From: an uncultured Prevotella sp.
Lineage (GTDB): Bacteria > Bacteroidota > Bacteroidia > Bacteroidales > Bacteroidaceae
DNA: 24,000 nucleotides
Direction: 5' to 3'
NCBI GenBank assembly: GCA_900547085.1
Contig: URFI01000007.1
Span: forward strand, 1 to 24,000
In this document: one piece after another, positions 1 to 8,448 of the stretch
Layout: each line of letters begins with the position of its first letter
How positions within the stretch are numbered: position 1 is the first letter of the stretch
The notes under the pieces: model-generated
What the model saw: only the letters and a program-made list of their open reading frames with translations
Database searches by the model: none
What the model was told of the DNA's origin: nothing
Made by a program: the position numbers and the translations under genes

Positions 1-203
1 TTCAGCGTCAACCGACCTTCATGCGGAAAGGCATGCTTCAAATCAGTGTAAGCATCATAAAGACGATGCGCATTGATGACCTCTCTGTCAAACCTATAAG
101 CCGACGGCGACTGTATGCCAAAGCCCCGCGAATGCGTGAAACGACGCATGAAAACCATGCTCCGCTTGAACCAGTAACGTAGAGAAGACAGCCAGTTAAC
201 CAT
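1..203 (-). CDS. N-terminal fragment of a conserved Bacteroidales protein, possibly a class I SAM-dependent methyltransferase
   Basis: An open frame on the minus strand starts at the ATG at 203-201 and stays open to the left edge, giving about 67 residues beginning MVNWLSSLRYWFKRSM. The segment HSRGFGIQSPSAYRF, followed by an Arg/Glu-rich helix and an aromatic-rich stretch, resembles from memory the N-terminus of a Bacteroidales family often labelled class I SAM-dependent methyltransferase. The glycine-rich SAM-binding motif would lie beyond the window, so the function cannot be confirmed here. The gene lies downstream of the ompA terminator and is therefore probably transcribed separately. 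The reading frame is fairly secure, the function is a guess. Confidence 0.55.
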   Translation of the reverse strand, partial: MVNWLSSLRYWFKRSMVFMRRFTHSRGFGIQSPSAYRFDREVINAHRLYDAYTDLKHAFPHEGRLTL

Positions 204-252
204 GATTCTTTTTATTTGTAAATGACCAAGATAGCCTCAGCCGAGTGTTTAT

Positions 253-297
253 AAAAAGCAAAAAGAGAGGCGTTCCATCTCGTGAAACACCTCTCTC
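253..297 (-). terminator. Rho-independent terminator of the ompA-like gene
   Basis: An inverted repeat with arms AGAGAGG (264-270) and CCTCTCT (290-296) can extend imperfectly inward through GTT/AAC pairs. On the minus strand it is followed by TTTTTGCTTTTTAT, a typical U-rich tail. It lies about 40 bases past the stop codon of the OmpA-family gene, which fits a terminator for that monocistronic transcript. Confidence 0.75.
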
Positions 298-335
298 ATG
301 ATGTAATATCTTATATGAGATAAGATTCTTCTAAA

Positions 336-1493
336 TTACTCAGAAATCTTAACAGTAGCACGACGGTTGAATGAGATTGGAGAAAGCTCATCAACACCAC
401 CGTTACCCTTGGTAGAGATGTTGTCGCGGCTTACGCCCATCTTAACAAGCTCGTTAGCAACTGTCTTGGCACGCTCTTCTGACAACCACTGGTTGTAATC
501 GGGCTTACCGGTTGCGCTGTCAGCATAACCGTTAACCATCAAGCGAGCGTTGTTCTCTTTAGCATACTTAGCAACAGCCTGTACGTTTACGAGATCCTTC
601 TGAGAAGCGATGTTGGTCTTGTTGATGTTGAAGAATACAGATACAGGAGTTGTAACGAATTCCTTAACAGTAGCTGGAGTTTCAGCTGGCTTCTGGTTAG
701 CCAACATGTCCTTCAAACGAGCATTCTCTGCATTAGCGTCATTGAGCTGTGCATTGAGTGCGTCAATCTGTGACTGTGACAAAGCCTTGATAGCATCAAC
801 ATCAGGAACGCGATCCCATGAAGCCTTACCCAAGTTGAAGGTCAAGCCAAGTTCGCCATAGAAGTTGTTGTCGTGTGAATCCCATCCGCGATTAGCGTTT
901 GTCAATGTGGTACCACCGTCGATGTCGCTTTCCAAACGATTCCAACCTGCCTCCAAGTGAAGGGCTACATGTTGACCCAAACGGAATGTATTCAAGATAC
1001 CAACGCTCAGGTCCATAGCATACAAGTTGTGTGTCATCGTGCGACCAAAGCCAGCACCTGCGAATGGAATGAAGTTCCAAACACGATTTGGATTGTAACC
1101 ACAAAGCATGTTGCTCAAGTTGAACAATGCATGCTCGTTCAAAATCCAATACTTGTTATCATCTCCCACTGGTTTTCCTGCCTTATCAGCATATACGGTT
1201 TTACCCCAAACACCCTGCAACTTTGTGCGGAGACCGAGGCCAGGTGTAAACCACTTACCTACAGCTACTGATGCAGCGGGGCTAGAACGGAAATCTTTGA
1301 ATGGACTTCTTTCCAAACCATTTCCATGTTCTTCACTAGAATACCAAGCATTCCACTCACCACCTAGCTGGATAAACCAGTTACTCCAGAAAGAGTTGGT
1401 TGCTACGCTGTGCTTCAACGTAGGGTCTGCGTCTTGTGCCATTGAGCACATAGAAACGCCGGCAAATGCCAAAACGATTAAAAATTTTCTCAT
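336..1493 (-). CDS. OmpA-family outer-membrane protein
   Basis: Product of 385 aa. Residues 1-19 form a signal peptide (MRKFLIVLAFAGVSMCSMA, cut before QDADP). Residues about 35-225 are rich in alternating aromatic and polar residues and glycine, as expected of a small beta-barrel. A short coiled-coil-like linker follows (about 232-270, with ALNAQLNDANAENARLKDML), then an OmpA C-terminal peptidoglycan-binding domain (about 280-385). That domain shows the family signature: VFFNINKT, NGYADSATG, LSEERAKTV and FNRRATV. The Asp of YADS and the Arg of EERA sit where the family binds diaminopimelate. The role is to link the outer membrane to the cell wall, possibly also as a porin. It is monocistronic, with a -7 promoter element upstream and a terminator downstream. 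Family assignment is firm; any specific porin activity is inference. Confidence 0.93.
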   Translation of the reverse strand: MRKFLIVLAFAGVSMCSMAQDADPTLKHSVATNSFWSNWFIQLGGEWNAWYSSEEHGNGLERSPFKDFRSSPAASVAVGKWFTPGLGLRTKLQGVWGKTVYADKAGKPVGDDNKYWILNEHALFNLSNMLCGYNPNRVWNFIPFAGAGFGRTMTHNLYAMDLSVGILNTFRLGQHVALHLEAGWNRLESDIDGGTTLTNANRGWDSHDNNFYGELGLTFNLGKASWDRVPDVDAIKALSQSQIDALNAQLNDANAENARLKDMLANQKPAETPATVKEFVTTPVSVFFNINKTNIASQKDLVNVQAVAKYAKENNARLMVNGYADSATGKPDYNQWLSEERAKTVANELVKMGVSRDNISTKGNGGVDELSPISFNRRATVKISE

Positions 1494-1560
1494 AACCTTT
1501 ATTTATTAAACAATCAAAAAAATTTTCTTAAACATGATAGCATATAGTGCTAATCGTGGA

Positions 1561-1568
1561 CAAAGATA
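1561..1568 (-). promoter_or_regulatory. Bacteroidetes-type -7 promoter element of the ompA-like gene
   Basis: The minus strand reads TATCTTTG, a match to the Bacteroidetes -7 consensus TAnnTTTG, 68 bases upstream of the ATG. The surroundings are very AT-rich, as is usual for a highly expressed outer-membrane protein. I see no TTG at the usual -33 distance, so the call rests on the -7 box alone. Confidence 0.5.
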
Positions 1569-1637
1569 ATAATAAAAATTAAATATAATCATTTTTTTGC
1601 CAGAAATCAACGTTTTTGATGAAAAAAAACAACTTTT

Positions 1638-3482
1638 TTAATAATTCTGGTCTATTTTAGGTCTTGGTGAATCGAACAATCGCTCTATTTCAGACTGTTG
1701 GAGGATGTGTAAAATAGATTTACCACCAGGAGTATAATTTACATTTTGACACCTGAACAGACTGTTGACCAGGTTTTCCATCTCGTCATTATTCAGCACT
1801 TGTCCTGTCGGCAAAGCAGCGTTTCGCGCCAAGCTCAAGGCCAAAGCCCGGTGTACGTCTTCTATCGCACTGGAATCTTTCTCCTTGGCAGACACCAGCA
1901 TGTCGTGTATCAATTGGACGGCATCTAGTCCTTCTATCCCCGATGGGACTGCCTGAATGGCATAGTCATGATTGCCCATGGCGGTAAACTCGAAACCCAT
2001 GGCGACAAATTCTGGCATGAGCTTGGCAAAGTTCATCGCTTCGGATGGAGAGAATTCAATCAACTCGGGGAACAGCATTTTCTGCGGATAGGCTTTCTGG
2101 TTTTTGATTTGCTGCAAATATCGTTCGTACAACACCCTGATGTGGGCGCGGTGCTGGTCTATCATCATCAATCCCGACTTGACGGCCGTCATGATGTATT
2201 GCCCCTTATATTGATAATGTATAGGAGATTTGTCTTCCACCAGTTCATCGTCGGTGCCTACCCCTTCATTAGTAGACTGGTCAAAGACATTGGGCATGGT
2301 GGGCGGTTGCCCGATGCTGTCGTAAAGCTGTTCCCAATGGTCGGCCGACGGCTTGGATGCGGGTTCACCACCTTTGAACGGATTGTATTGCGGATTGTAG
2401 TTCACCTTTGGCACCATCGCGCCATCTTTCCCAGGCGTGTAGACGGGAATATCGGGCTGTCCCTGCGTGTCAAACTCGATGGATGGCACATCATTGAAAA
2501 GTCCCACAGCCTCTCTCACGGCCGCAAACAGGATTTGAAAGATTGCCTGTTCGTTCTCAAACTTGATTTCAGTCTTGGTGGGATGGATATTGACATCGAT
2601 ATCCTGCGCCTTCACCTCGAAGTAAATAAAATAAGGTACCTGCTCGCCTTGCGGCACCAATCGCTCGAAGGCGTTCATCACGGCCTTGTGGAAATAAGGA
2701 TGCCGCATGTAGCGGTTGTTGACGAAGAAATACTGATGCGCTCCTTTTTTCTTAGACGATTCAGGCTTGCCGACAAAACCAGTCAGCTTACACATCGACG
2801 TCTCCACGCCCAATGGCAGCAGGTCTTGGTTGATGCGCTTACCAAAAATGTCAACGATTCGCTGTTTCAGTCCTCCAGGACGGAGGTTAAACAGTTCTGA
2901 TCCATTGCTGTATAAGGTAAAGGCCAGCTGTGGATTGACCAAGGCAATGCGCTCGAAAGCCGAGATGATATGGTTAAGTTCTGTGGTGTTTGATTTGAGG
3001 AAACGGCGACGAGCTGGGACGTTATAGAACAAATTGGCAACCAAGAAATTACTGCCTACCGGACATGAACAAGGTTCTTGTCCCATAAATTTGGACCCAG
3101 CGATGGACAAATGAGTACCCAACTCATCTTCTTCCCGCCGCGTCTTCAATTCTATTTGCGCCACTGCAGCGATGGATGCCAGGGCTTCACCACGAAAGCC
3201 CATGGTTTGCAAGGCGAACAAATCATCGGCCTTGCGGATTTTTGACGTGGCATGGCGTTCAAACGACAAGCGAGCATCCGTGCCAGACATACCTTTTCCG
3301 TCATCAATCACTTGGATGGAAGTCCGTCCAGCGTCCTCAACAAGGACGTTGATTTCCTTGGCGTCGGCATCAACAGCATTTTCCACAAGCTCTTTGATAA
3401 CACTTGCGGGGCGCTGAATCACTTCACCAGCGGCTATCTGATTGGCTACGATGTCGGGTAAAAGTTGTATGACGTCCTTCAT
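1638..3482 (-). CDS. mutL: DNA mismatch repair protein MutL
   Basis: Product of 614 aa, normal length for MutL. The GHKL ATPase domain is intact: IANQIAAGEV-type start (13-21), ELVENAVDADA (31-41, Mg/ATP-binding Glu and Asn), DDGKGM (60-65) and GFRGEAL (95-101). A transducer domain follows, with DVNIHPTK at about 296-303. After a Pro-rich linker (about 340-415) comes the C-terminal dimerisation domain. The endonuclease motif DQHAxxE is present only as DQHRAHIRVLYER (442-454), with Ile in place of the Glu, and the ACR/CPHGRP-type zinc motifs are not recognisable. The protein should act as the ATP-driven matchmaker between MutS and downstream factors. It is the last gene of the cluster, 30 nt after the 99-aa gene, and its ATG is preceded by AGGAG. 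Confidence 0.97.
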   Translation of the reverse strand: MKDVIQLLPDIVANQIAAGEVIQRPASVIKELVENAVDADAKEINVLVEDAGRTSIQVIDDGKGMSGTDARLSFERHATSKIRKADDLFALQTMGFRGEALASIAAVAQIELKTRREEDELGTHLSIAGSKFMGQEPCSCPVGSNFLVANLFYNVPARRRFLKSNTTELNHIISAFERIALVNPQLAFTLYSNGSELFNLRPGGLKQRIVDIFGKRINQDLLPLGVETSMCKLTGFVGKPESSKKKGAHQYFFVNNRYMRHPYFHKAVMNAFERLVPQGEQVPYFIYFEVKAQDIDVNIHPTKTEIKFENEQAIFQILFAAVREAVGLFNDVPSIEFDTQGQPDIPVYTPGKDGAMVPKVNYNPQYNPFKGGEPASKPSADHWEQLYDSIGQPPTMPNVFDQSTNEGVGTDDELVEDKSPIHYQYKGQYIMTAVKSGLMMIDQHRAHIRVLYERYLQQIKNQKAYPQKMLFPELIEFSPSEAMNFAKLMPEFVAMGFEFTAMGNHDYAIQAVPSGIEGLDAVQLIHDMLVSAKEKDSSAIEDVHRALALSLARNAALPTGQVLNNDEMENLVNSLFRCQNVNYTPGGKSILHILQQSEIERLFDSPRPKIDQNY

Positions 3483-3512
3483 TCTCCTGGTTCTTTCTCC
3501 TTTTATTGTTTT

Positions 3513-3812
3513 CTATACGGGCAGCCCCTTCAGTTGAATGAGCAACCACAGCACAACGAATGCCAGCAACACAACGAACAGTGCTTGCAGCAACACGGTG
3601 GCAATCGAAAGAGATTTCCTTCGGTGGGCATGATGGGTAGAGCGTCTGATGGTTCCCTTCAACTGCGCTTCAGCATCATAAGGTTGCTTCTCTTGTTGGC
3701 CCAACGCAGCCTTCGCCCGGCGCTCCATCGCCTCCAGACGTTCTTTTCGTTCGTCCACATAGAGATACTGATGCTGAAAGCCACGCGGCTTTGGTTGCTG
3801 AAAGAAACTCAT
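3513..3812 (-). CDS. Small conserved membrane protein of unknown function
   Basis: Product of 99 aa with no family I can name. The N-terminal part is polar (MSFFQQPKPRGFQHQYLYVD), followed by a charged helical segment (about 21-40, DERKERLEAMERRAKAALG). A basic patch RRSTHHAHRRK at about 55-65 precedes one strong transmembrane helix (about 70-94, ATVLLQALFVVLLAFVVLWL). By the positive-inside rule the N-terminus should be cytosolic. Its ATG overlaps the stop codon of the OstA-like gene (ATGA at 3809-3812) and mutL starts 30 nt downstream, so it is clearly translated within the operon. Coupling to the OstA-like gene suggests a role at the inner membrane in envelope assembly, but that is inference from position only. 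Confidence 0.85.
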   Translation of the reverse strand: MSFFQQPKPRGFQHQYLYVDERKERLEAMERRAKAALGQQEKQPYDAEAQLKGTIRRSTHHAHRRKSLSIATVLLQALFVVLLAFVVLWLLIQLKGLPV

Positions 3813-5485
3813 GGCGTTGCTCCTTTCTTTCGATTCAATCGTTGCAGCGGAGCCTGCTGTCGTGGTACATACTTCAGCTTATTGCCTCCTTCTTTCCTTC
3901 GCCAACGGAAAACATCATCCTTATCTTTCGGTCTGATATCCGCAAACCAGGCAAAGTCGGGCAAGCGTTCCTTGTTGGCTGGTATCTGCGACATCGGATA
4001 AGAGGTGCCCACCGCCTTGGGTGTCCATATCCTCTCGAGCTGCCGGTGGTCGGCAAAATACATTTTCATCGTATCTGTTTCCAGATAATTCATCATCACC
4101 AATGAGCTGTCCTTGTCATCAACGGGGTAGAACACTGACAGCACATTGCTCACTGCAATCGTCCTTCTGATGTTACCATCGGTGAAGTAAGCGTGCATTT
4201 CTTTCGATGACAATTGATTGTAATGATCTTTTTGGTCAGCCTGTTCTATCGAGAATGCCTGCCCAATGACGTGCGCCTCACGAATGGTACTGTCGTTCAT
4301 ATACAAATGAATCTGTTCTCCCAGAAGCTGGCGATTGTTGTTCCAGATGATGGGATCTTGATACATGGTCATGCACGAGTCCTCCGTACTGAACACCAAC
4401 GAGTCGCATACTGCCTGAAGGTCTTTTCGATAAACCCTCACCTTATGATATGCATGCACCTTGCGATACATGGAGTCGGTATCGATATGAAAGGTGAACA
4501 ACTTCAACGTATCACCATGCATGTACAACGTGTCCTTTTGTGAATAGTCGATGACCAATGCACTATCGGTGGCCACACCTTGCCCTGTCTTCTCATTGTA
4601 CTGAAGATAGTTGGCCAGCAGTGAGTTTTTGTTTTTCTTATCAACGAACACCACGTTACCGTTGCCATGGCTGTCGCCCGTACGACTGTCATAGAACAGA
4701 CTGTCACCCGTAATGGTTTTCTCTCCATCCACAATGGTAGACCTGCCATACAACTGCGCCTGGTCGCTCTTGGTGTGGAAAAATGCATCTTTGGTCTCCA
4801 CCACACTCGACTTGGTAGTTATCTTAGAAGGACCCAGCACATGGGCAATTGATTTCTTGGTGTCATAATGCAGCGTATCTGTGGTGACGACTCGTTCGGG
4901 GCTCTTGAGTTTCACATTATAGTAAAACACAGCCTGTCGGGTCTCGGTGTTATATTCACCCCAGTCGGAAACCAATCGGTCCTTCCCATCTATCAGCGTT
5001 CCACCCTCAAAGAAATAAGCATTCTTGTACAATCGGTCATAGTCCAGACTGTCGGTGCGCAAGATTTGTCTGCGGTGTTTCAGCACCACATTCTTCCTGG
5101 CCCGCATCACTTGTTCCTGTCCATCATAATCAGCTCGGTCGGCCACCAGCGACAAAGTGTCGCCTTGTCGGAAACGTACATGTCCGAAAGCTTGCATGGA
5201 GTTGTCGGCCTCATAGAAGTAAGCACTGTCACAGGTCAGCCTGGCACCTTGATGTCTAAACGACACATGTCCTTTGAGTATCTGCGCTTCGGGATTAGGT
5301 CCATACAGGTCATAGCTCAACTCATCCGCATGCAAGAGTTCTACGCGGTCTTTCTTTTGCGTCTTTTTCTTGTTGCGCTGAGCAGGAAGAACCTGCGCCA
5401 TACAAAGTCCAAACAGGCATAGACTCACGATGAACCTGATTCTATGCCCGCTCTTTGAAAGTAATTTACCTGTTCGATTGATCAT
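3809..5485 (-). CDS. OstA/LptA-like LPS-transport protein
   Basis: Product of 558 aa. A signal peptide or N-terminal anchor is seen at about residues 16-36 (IRFIVSLCLFGLCMAQVLPA), then a basic KKKTQKKDR stretch. Most of the remainder consists of short beta-strand repeats of the OstA type, such as ILKGHVSFRHQGARLTCDSA, GHVRFRQGDTLSLVADRADY and ENVVL/NVVF-like units. They recur to about residue 440, making this much longer than E. coli LptA (about 185 aa). The family forms a beta-jellyroll that binds lipid A and bridges the periplasm in LPS transport. The C-terminal 100 residues end in a basic tail. It overlaps both neighbours by 4 nt (SurA-like gene at 5482-5485, 99-aa gene at 3809-3812), so translation is probably coupled. 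Family firm; exact position in the Lpt bridge is inferred. Confidence 0.88.
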   Translation of the reverse strand: MINRTGKLLSKSGHRIRFIVSLCLFGLCMAQVLPAQRNKKKTQKKDRVELLHADELSYDLYGPNPEAQILKGHVSFRHQGARLTCDSAYFYEADNSMQAFGHVRFRQGDTLSLVADRADYDGQEQVMRARKNVVLKHRRQILRTDSLDYDRLYKNAYFFEGGTLIDGKDRLVSDWGEYNTETRQAVFYYNVKLKSPERVVTTDTLHYDTKKSIAHVLGPSKITTKSSVVETKDAFFHTKSDQAQLYGRSTIVDGEKTITGDSLFYDSRTGDSHGNGNVVFVDKKNKNSLLANYLQYNEKTGQGVATDSALVIDYSQKDTLYMHGDTLKLFTFHIDTDSMYRKVHAYHKVRVYRKDLQAVCDSLVFSTEDSCMTMYQDPIIWNNNRQLLGEQIHLYMNDSTIREAHVIGQAFSIEQADQKDHYNQLSSKEMHAYFTDGNIRRTIAVSNVLSVFYPVDDKDSSLVMMNYLETDTMKMYFADHRQLERIWTPKAVGTSYPMSQIPANKERLPDFAWFADIRPKDKDDVFRWRRKEGGNKLKYVPRQQAPLQRLNRKKGATP

Positions 5486-6936
5486 CTAACCCAACCTTCA
5501 TATTCGTATTCACCCGTCTTGTAGCGGTCTTTCATCCGCACATACGTTTTCTTAATCTTATTGACCACCCAGTTATGGATAAAGTCTTGTCGCTCCTTGG
5601 CCAACACGATGTTCTGCATCACCTGATAGTCTTCCGTTATCGTGGCACGATGTCCATCGATGCGATTGCGCAGTCGGATAAAGGCGCACACGGTCTTGCC
5701 GCGCTTGTTAATCATTCTAAAAGGTTTAGACACATCGCCCACATTCATACCTTCTACCACTCGGGCCACTTCTGTGGGCAAGTCTTTCATCTGAAATCGT
5801 GAAGACAAACTTCCGGTCATCGGATCCAGATAAGCCATCAATCCCTTGTTGTTACGGGTATCCTTATCATCCGAAATAAACGTTGCCACGTCACCAAAAG
5901 ACAATTTCTCATCTTTTATATAAAAGCTGTCTTTGCGGAGCTGCGTTGCAATGGAATCAAGCCGCATTAGCGTTTTGTTCACTTCTTCATCAGTAACCTT
6001 CGGCTTGATTAAGATGTGGCGAACCTTGATTTTATCACCACGCTTGTCAACCAACTGAATGATGTGAAAACCAAATTCTGTCTCTACAATCTTCGAAATC
6101 TTTTTCGGATCCGTCAAGTTGAAGGCCACATTGGCGAATGCCGGGTCGAGCATACCGCGTCCTGTGTAATCCATTTCGCCTCCCTGACGAGCAGAACCTG
6201 GGTCTTCTGAATAAAGACGCGCCAACGTGGCAAAGGTGGTTTCACCCTTGGTTACACGCTCGGTATAGTTACGCAATTCGTCCTTCACCCGATTGATTTC
6301 CTCAGGTAAGATTCGCGGCGTACGGGTGATAATCTCTACTTCCACCTCTGTTGGCACAAAGGGAATACTGTCTTCCGGCAGGTTTTTGAAATAGGCACGC
6401 ACGTCAGAGGGAGTCACCTTCACATCCTCCACGAGTTTTTCCTGCATGCTCTGCACGAGCAAGTTGTTGCGGAAATCATCGCGCAACTGTGCCCGCATTT
6501 GGGCAATGGATTGTCCACGATACTGCTCCAGTCGCTCAACCGAACCACCTGCCATCTCAATCCATCGATTGATTTGTCGTTCGATGTTTGAAGAAACCTG
6601 AGACTCCTGTACCTTCACAGAGTCCAATTCAGCCTGATGCAAAAACAACTTCTGAACGGCAATTTGCTCTGGAATGGCAAAATCAGGGTTCCTCTTGAAC
6701 TTGATGCCCTCAGCCTCAGCTTGCAAACGCGACATTTCCACATCCGATTTCATGATGGGTTCATCGCCAACCACCCAAATCACCTCATCGATGACACTCG
6801 ACTCGGGGGCACGCTGCTCCACATTTGTAGAGTCGGCCACAGGCTGAACGGCAGCCGAACCATGCGGTCGGGCACTGATTCCCAACACAACCGTGAGTGC
6901 CAAAAGGGCACAGCCTACGTTAAAAGTTTTATTCAT
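5482..6936 (-). CDS. SurA-like periplasmic peptidylprolyl isomerase with two parvulin domains
   Basis: Product of 484 aa with an N-terminal signal sequence (MNKTFNVGCALLALTVVLGISA). A SurA-like N-domain follows (about 48-190), starting DEVIWVVGDEPIMKSDVEMSR. The first parvulin domain (about 195-305) shows FATLARLYSEDPGSARQGGEMDY and FGFHIIQLVDKR. A second, more divergent one (about 306-425) starts KVRHILIKPK and contains FGDVATFISDDKDTRNNKG. The C-terminal helix is basic. By family the protein acts as a chaperone and prolyl isomerase for unfolded outer-membrane proteins in the periplasm. It lies 36 nt after another parvulin gene and overlaps the OstA-like gene by 4 nt, which supports an outer-membrane assembly role. 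The name SurA is used here only as a likeness, since orthology cannot be shown by eye. Confidence 0.9.
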   Translation of the reverse strand: MNKTFNVGCALLALTVVLGISARPHGSAAVQPVADSTNVEQRAPESSVIDEVIWVVGDEPIMKSDVEMSRLQAEAEGIKFKRNPDFAIPEQIAVQKLFLHQAELDSVKVQESQVSSNIERQINRWIEMAGGSVERLEQYRGQSIAQMRAQLRDDFRNNLLVQSMQEKLVEDVKVTPSDVRAYFKNLPEDSIPFVPTEVEVEIITRTPRILPEEINRVKDELRNYTERVTKGETTFATLARLYSEDPGSARQGGEMDYTGRGMLDPAFANVAFNLTDPKKISKIVETEFGFHIIQLVDKRGDKIKVRHILIKPKVTDEEVNKTLMRLDSIATQLRKDSFYIKDEKLSFGDVATFISDDKDTRNNKGLMAYLDPMTGSLSSRFQMKDLPTEVARVVEGMNVGDVSKPFRMINKRGKTVCAFIRLRNRIDGHRATITEDYQVMQNIVLAKERQDFIHNWVVNKIKKTYVRMKDRYKTGEYEYEGWVR

Positions 6937-6972
6937 GTTTCTTGTTTTGTCTGTTTACGCCATCGCCAAACC

Positions 6973-8403
6973 TTAATGCTTGTTCACCGTAGCTAGCACG
7001 CTGCGGTTCACGGTCACGGCATATTGTTTGCGAAGCCTTTCCACCCACTGCTTCTCCAACTCGTCTTGATAGTCAGCAACCACTTGCGCTTTCACGTCAC
7101 GATAGTCTTTGGGAGCCTTAAGCTTTTTGCCGTAGGTGGCAGCGTATGGATAATCTTTCTCAAGCTTCAACGGCACTTTCTTCTTGAAGACATTCCTGTC
7201 TACCAGCGAATTGTCACCTGCTTTGAAGATACCTTTTTCTACTTTGATGCGCAAGATGCTGTCGTTATTGAATGTACTGTGCAGTTTCTCTGTCCATTGA
7301 TCAAACGGCAGATGTTTCACTGCCTTCCGCACAGCCTTCACTTCGTTTTTGTCTTTTGTATAGTAGGCGATGCCCTTGAATCTGGGTTGCTCCCACTTAT
7401 ACTTTTTCTTGTTTTTCTTAAAATAGTCAGCCTGACCCCTTTCATCGCTCTGCGCCTTGGCCCAAACCTCCTTGTTGCTGATTTCAAAGAGCAAAAGGCC
7501 ATCGTGATACTCCTGAATGAGATATTTCAAATTAGGATCTTTCGCCACCATTTCATCGCGCTTCTTGGCCAGCACCTCGTCCGCAGTCACGTTGGGTCCG
7601 GCAGCCTTGGCTAAGGTTTCTATCTTTTGCGAGATGATTTGCTCACGAATGCCCCGCTGCTCGATGAACCGCAAAATGCTGGTTCGCAACGAATCGTATG
7701 GGAAGAAATTGCCTTTGTCTTTCAACAACACGATGTGATAACCGGCAGGAGAAAGGAAAGGTTTACTGAGTTCGCCCTTGCGTAGGGAGAAAGCCATGTC
7801 TTCAAACTCTTTCAGCGTCTGCCCTTTCTCTATCCATGGCAGCTCGCCACCCTGCTCGGCTGAGCCTCTGTCATCAGAAAGTTGTCGCGCCAATGCAGCA
7901 AAGTCGGCTCCCTTCAACAGGGCATTGTATGCCGAATCAGCTCGCTGTTTCGCCTGGTTCTTCTTGTCATCACCATCGGTCTGGCGAATACCAAACAAAA
8001 TATGTGCCGCTTTTACCAATCCGCCCGCACCGTCTACACGCTGCTGGGTTTCTCTGTAAATCTCACGAGCGCGCTGCTCTACATCGGCATCCGTAATCAT
8101 GGCCGGCCTGATTTGCTGGTCGCGATAGGTAGCAAACTCGGTTTTGAACGAGCGAGCCGTATCCATCTTAGCGGCCTGGGCGGCTATCACCTTCAATTTG
8201 TAGTTGATGAACAAGTCCACATATTCGTCAACGGTCTTCTTGTCTATTACGCCTTCCGCATTGTTCTTGTTGTAAGAATATTCAAATTCCGAACGCGTGA
8301 TGGGCTGACCGTTGATGGTCATCACGACAGGATCGGCCTGCTGTGCCAGAGCCATGCTGCTACAGCAGAGCATGATGGTCAAAAGCTTTTTCATTTTTCT
8401 CAT
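6973..8403 (-). CDS. Parvulin-type peptidylprolyl isomerase (PpiC/PrsA-like), periplasmic
   Basis: Product of 476 aa. A signal peptide is clear (MRKMKKLLTIMLCCSSMALA, cut before QQADP). The N-domain opens VVMTINGQPITRSEFEYSYN, the usual start of SurA/PrsA-like proteins. One parvulin domain lies at about 128-240, with KAAHILFGIR, FAALARQLSDDRGSAEQGGEL, LPWIEKGQ and FLSPAGYHIVLLKDKG. The remaining C-terminal half is Lys-rich and shows no second clear parvulin domain; it probably forms a chaperone arm. The gene is 45 nt downstream of guaB and 36 nt upstream of the SurA-like gene. The start at 8403 (MRKMKK) could also be at the second ATG, 9 nt further in; both give a good signal peptide. Confidence 0.9.
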   Translation of the reverse strand: MRKMKKLLTIMLCCSSMALAQQADPVVMTINGQPITRSEFEYSYNKNNAEGVIDKKTVDEYVDLFINYKLKVIAAQAAKMDTARSFKTEFATYRDQQIRPAMITDADVEQRAREIYRETQQRVDGAGGLVKAAHILFGIRQTDGDDKKNQAKQRADSAYNALLKGADFAALARQLSDDRGSAEQGGELPWIEKGQTLKEFEDMAFSLRKGELSKPFLSPAGYHIVLLKDKGNFFPYDSLRTSILRFIEQRGIREQIISQKIETLAKAAGPNVTADEVLAKKRDEMVAKDPNLKYLIQEYHDGLLLFEISNKEVWAKAQSDERGQADYFKKNKKKYKWEQPRFKGIAYYTKDKNEVKAVRKAVKHLPFDQWTEKLHSTFNNDSILRIKVEKGIFKAGDNSLVDRNVFKKKVPLKLEKDYPYAATYGKKLKAPKDYRDVKAQVVADYQDELEKQWVERLRKQYAVTVNRSVLATVNKH

Positions 8404-8448
8404 GTCTCGATGCTATTCTGTCTTCACCGGGAACTCCCGCAAAACCGT

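Noticed and set aside
1968..2900. 310-codon open frame on the plus strand opposite mutL
   Set aside because: Lies wholly antisense to a clear mutL; composition is rich in His, Arg and Leu with no domain, as expected of an antisense shadow.
8404..8448. Short palindrome CGGGAACTCCCG between guaB and the first PPIase gene
   Set aside because: Only 4-5 bp of stem, no U-tract and a 45-nt gap inside an apparent operon; too weak to call a terminator.
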